Assembly: GCA_041907665.1 (NCBI GenBank)
Contig: JAYRGW010000058.1
Coordinates: forward strand, 1 to 16,801
DNA from: JAAYUD01 sp041907665
Lineage (GTDB): Bacteria; Bacteroidota; Bacteroidia; Bacteroidales; Bacteroidaceae
DNA length: 16,801 nucleotides
Direction: 5' to 3'
Part shown: positions 16,554 through 16,801 of the stretch, piece after piece
Layout of the letters: each line of letters starts with the position of its first letter
How positions within the stretch are numbered: the first letter of the stretch is position 1
Position numbers and translations under genes: made by a program
The notes under the pieces: generated by a model
The model's input: only the letters and a program-made list of their open reading frames with translations
The model's database searches: none
What the model was told of the DNA's origin: nothing

Positions 16554-16801
16554 TACCTCAGTTCGGGATAAGAGAAGTGAAAAACAGAGTATAAAAAAGT
16601 TGGTAATCACAAGAATATTTTGCATCTTTATATTTGACAATCAATAATTTACAAAACAAATTCAATATGATTACCAAGGACAAAATTACAGAAATATTTT
16701 ATATTATCGATGAATTCAGCTCTATATTTGATGCTGAAATAGAGAAGCGCCATCTATTATCCACTACAGGGAAAGCCAGACGTATGAGAAAAGCCTCTCT
16801 T
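16554..16801 (+). mobile_element. IS982-like insertion sequence, partial (right copy)
   Basis: This is the start of an insertion sequence reading rightward out of the window, the inverted counterpart of 1-248. The element end is at about 16554-16556 (ACCTCAGTTCGGGATAAGAG), inside the LacI-like gene. It differs from the left copy at 16579, 16585, 16588, 16590, 16623, 16626 and 16638. All seven differences are in the leader and none in the transposase codons. The two copies are therefore separate isoforms, not one sequence read twice without error. Confidence 0.85.
16667..16801 (+). CDS. IS982-family transposase, N-terminal 45 residues
   Basis: ATG at 16667 opens a frame that continues to the window edge; its 45 residues are identical to those encoded at 135-1 on the other strand. 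The protein is truncated by the window, not by a mutation, so it is unknown whether the full transposase is intact. Confidence 0.75.
   Translation, partial: MITKDKITEIFYIIDEFSSIFDAEIEKRHLLSTTGKARRMRKASL

Noticed and set aside
1..16801. Composite transposon carrying the whole catabolic cluster
   Set aside because: Only the inner ends of the two IS copies are visible, one copy interrupts a regulator gene, and a contig break at a repeated IS explains the same pattern. No target duplication can be checked.

Overview
The window looks like accessory glycan-degradation DNA from a gut-type Bacteroidales bacterium (Bacteroides or a close relative). The pointers are a one-protein hybrid two-component sensor, several secreted glycosidase-like proteins, promoter elements resembling the Bacteroides -7 box TAnnTTTG, moderately AT-rich sequence and an IS982-type insertion sequence. 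Species cannot be called from the sequence alone.

Layout. (i) 1-248: inward-facing end of an IS982-like element whose transposase reads out of the window to the left. (ii) 307-4308, minus: a 1333-residue hybrid two-component system (HTCS) regulator. (iii) 4309-4863: 555 bp without a gene, holding possible promoters and a hairpin. (iv) 4864-5955, plus: a GH43-like lipoprotein whose canonical catalytic residues appear replaced. (v) 6084-7028, minus: a secreted calcineurin-like phosphoesterase. (vi) 7029-7703: 675 bp without a gene, containing a four-unit, exactly 22-bp-period array of palindromes inside an 11-bp inverted repeat, and the terminator of the next operon. (vii) 7704-16134, minus: a tight five-gene operon. 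In transcription order it encodes a phosphoesterase/DUF4434/FnIII fusion, a DUF4434 protein, a SIS-domain sugar-phosphate isomerase or deaminase, a ROK sugar kinase and a GH2 glycosidase. Gaps are 4, 24 and 1 nt, followed by a 4-nt overlap. (viii) 16366-16553, plus: a LacI-family regulator remnant with an internal deletion, cut by a second IS copy. (ix) 16554-16801: that second IS copy, inverted relative to the first.

How the genes could work together (inference). Secreted proteins (the phosphoesterases, two DUF4434 barrels, the GH2 and the GH43-like lipoprotein) would trim a glycan, perhaps a phosphorylated or amino-sugar-containing one. The ROK kinase and SIS protein would phosphorylate and then isomerise or deaminate the released sugar in the cytoplasm. 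The HTCS is a plausible sensor of a breakdown product. No SusC/SusD pair or other transporter lies in the window, so uptake must be encoded elsewhere. The 248-bp inverted ends, which stop at the same base of the IS, suggest that the window is a contig bounded by a repeated IS, or a segment between two inverted IS copies.

The most unusual items are the phosphoesterase-DUF4434 fusion beside stand-alone relatives of both halves, the GH43-like protein with a remodelled active site, and the 22-bp palindrome array.
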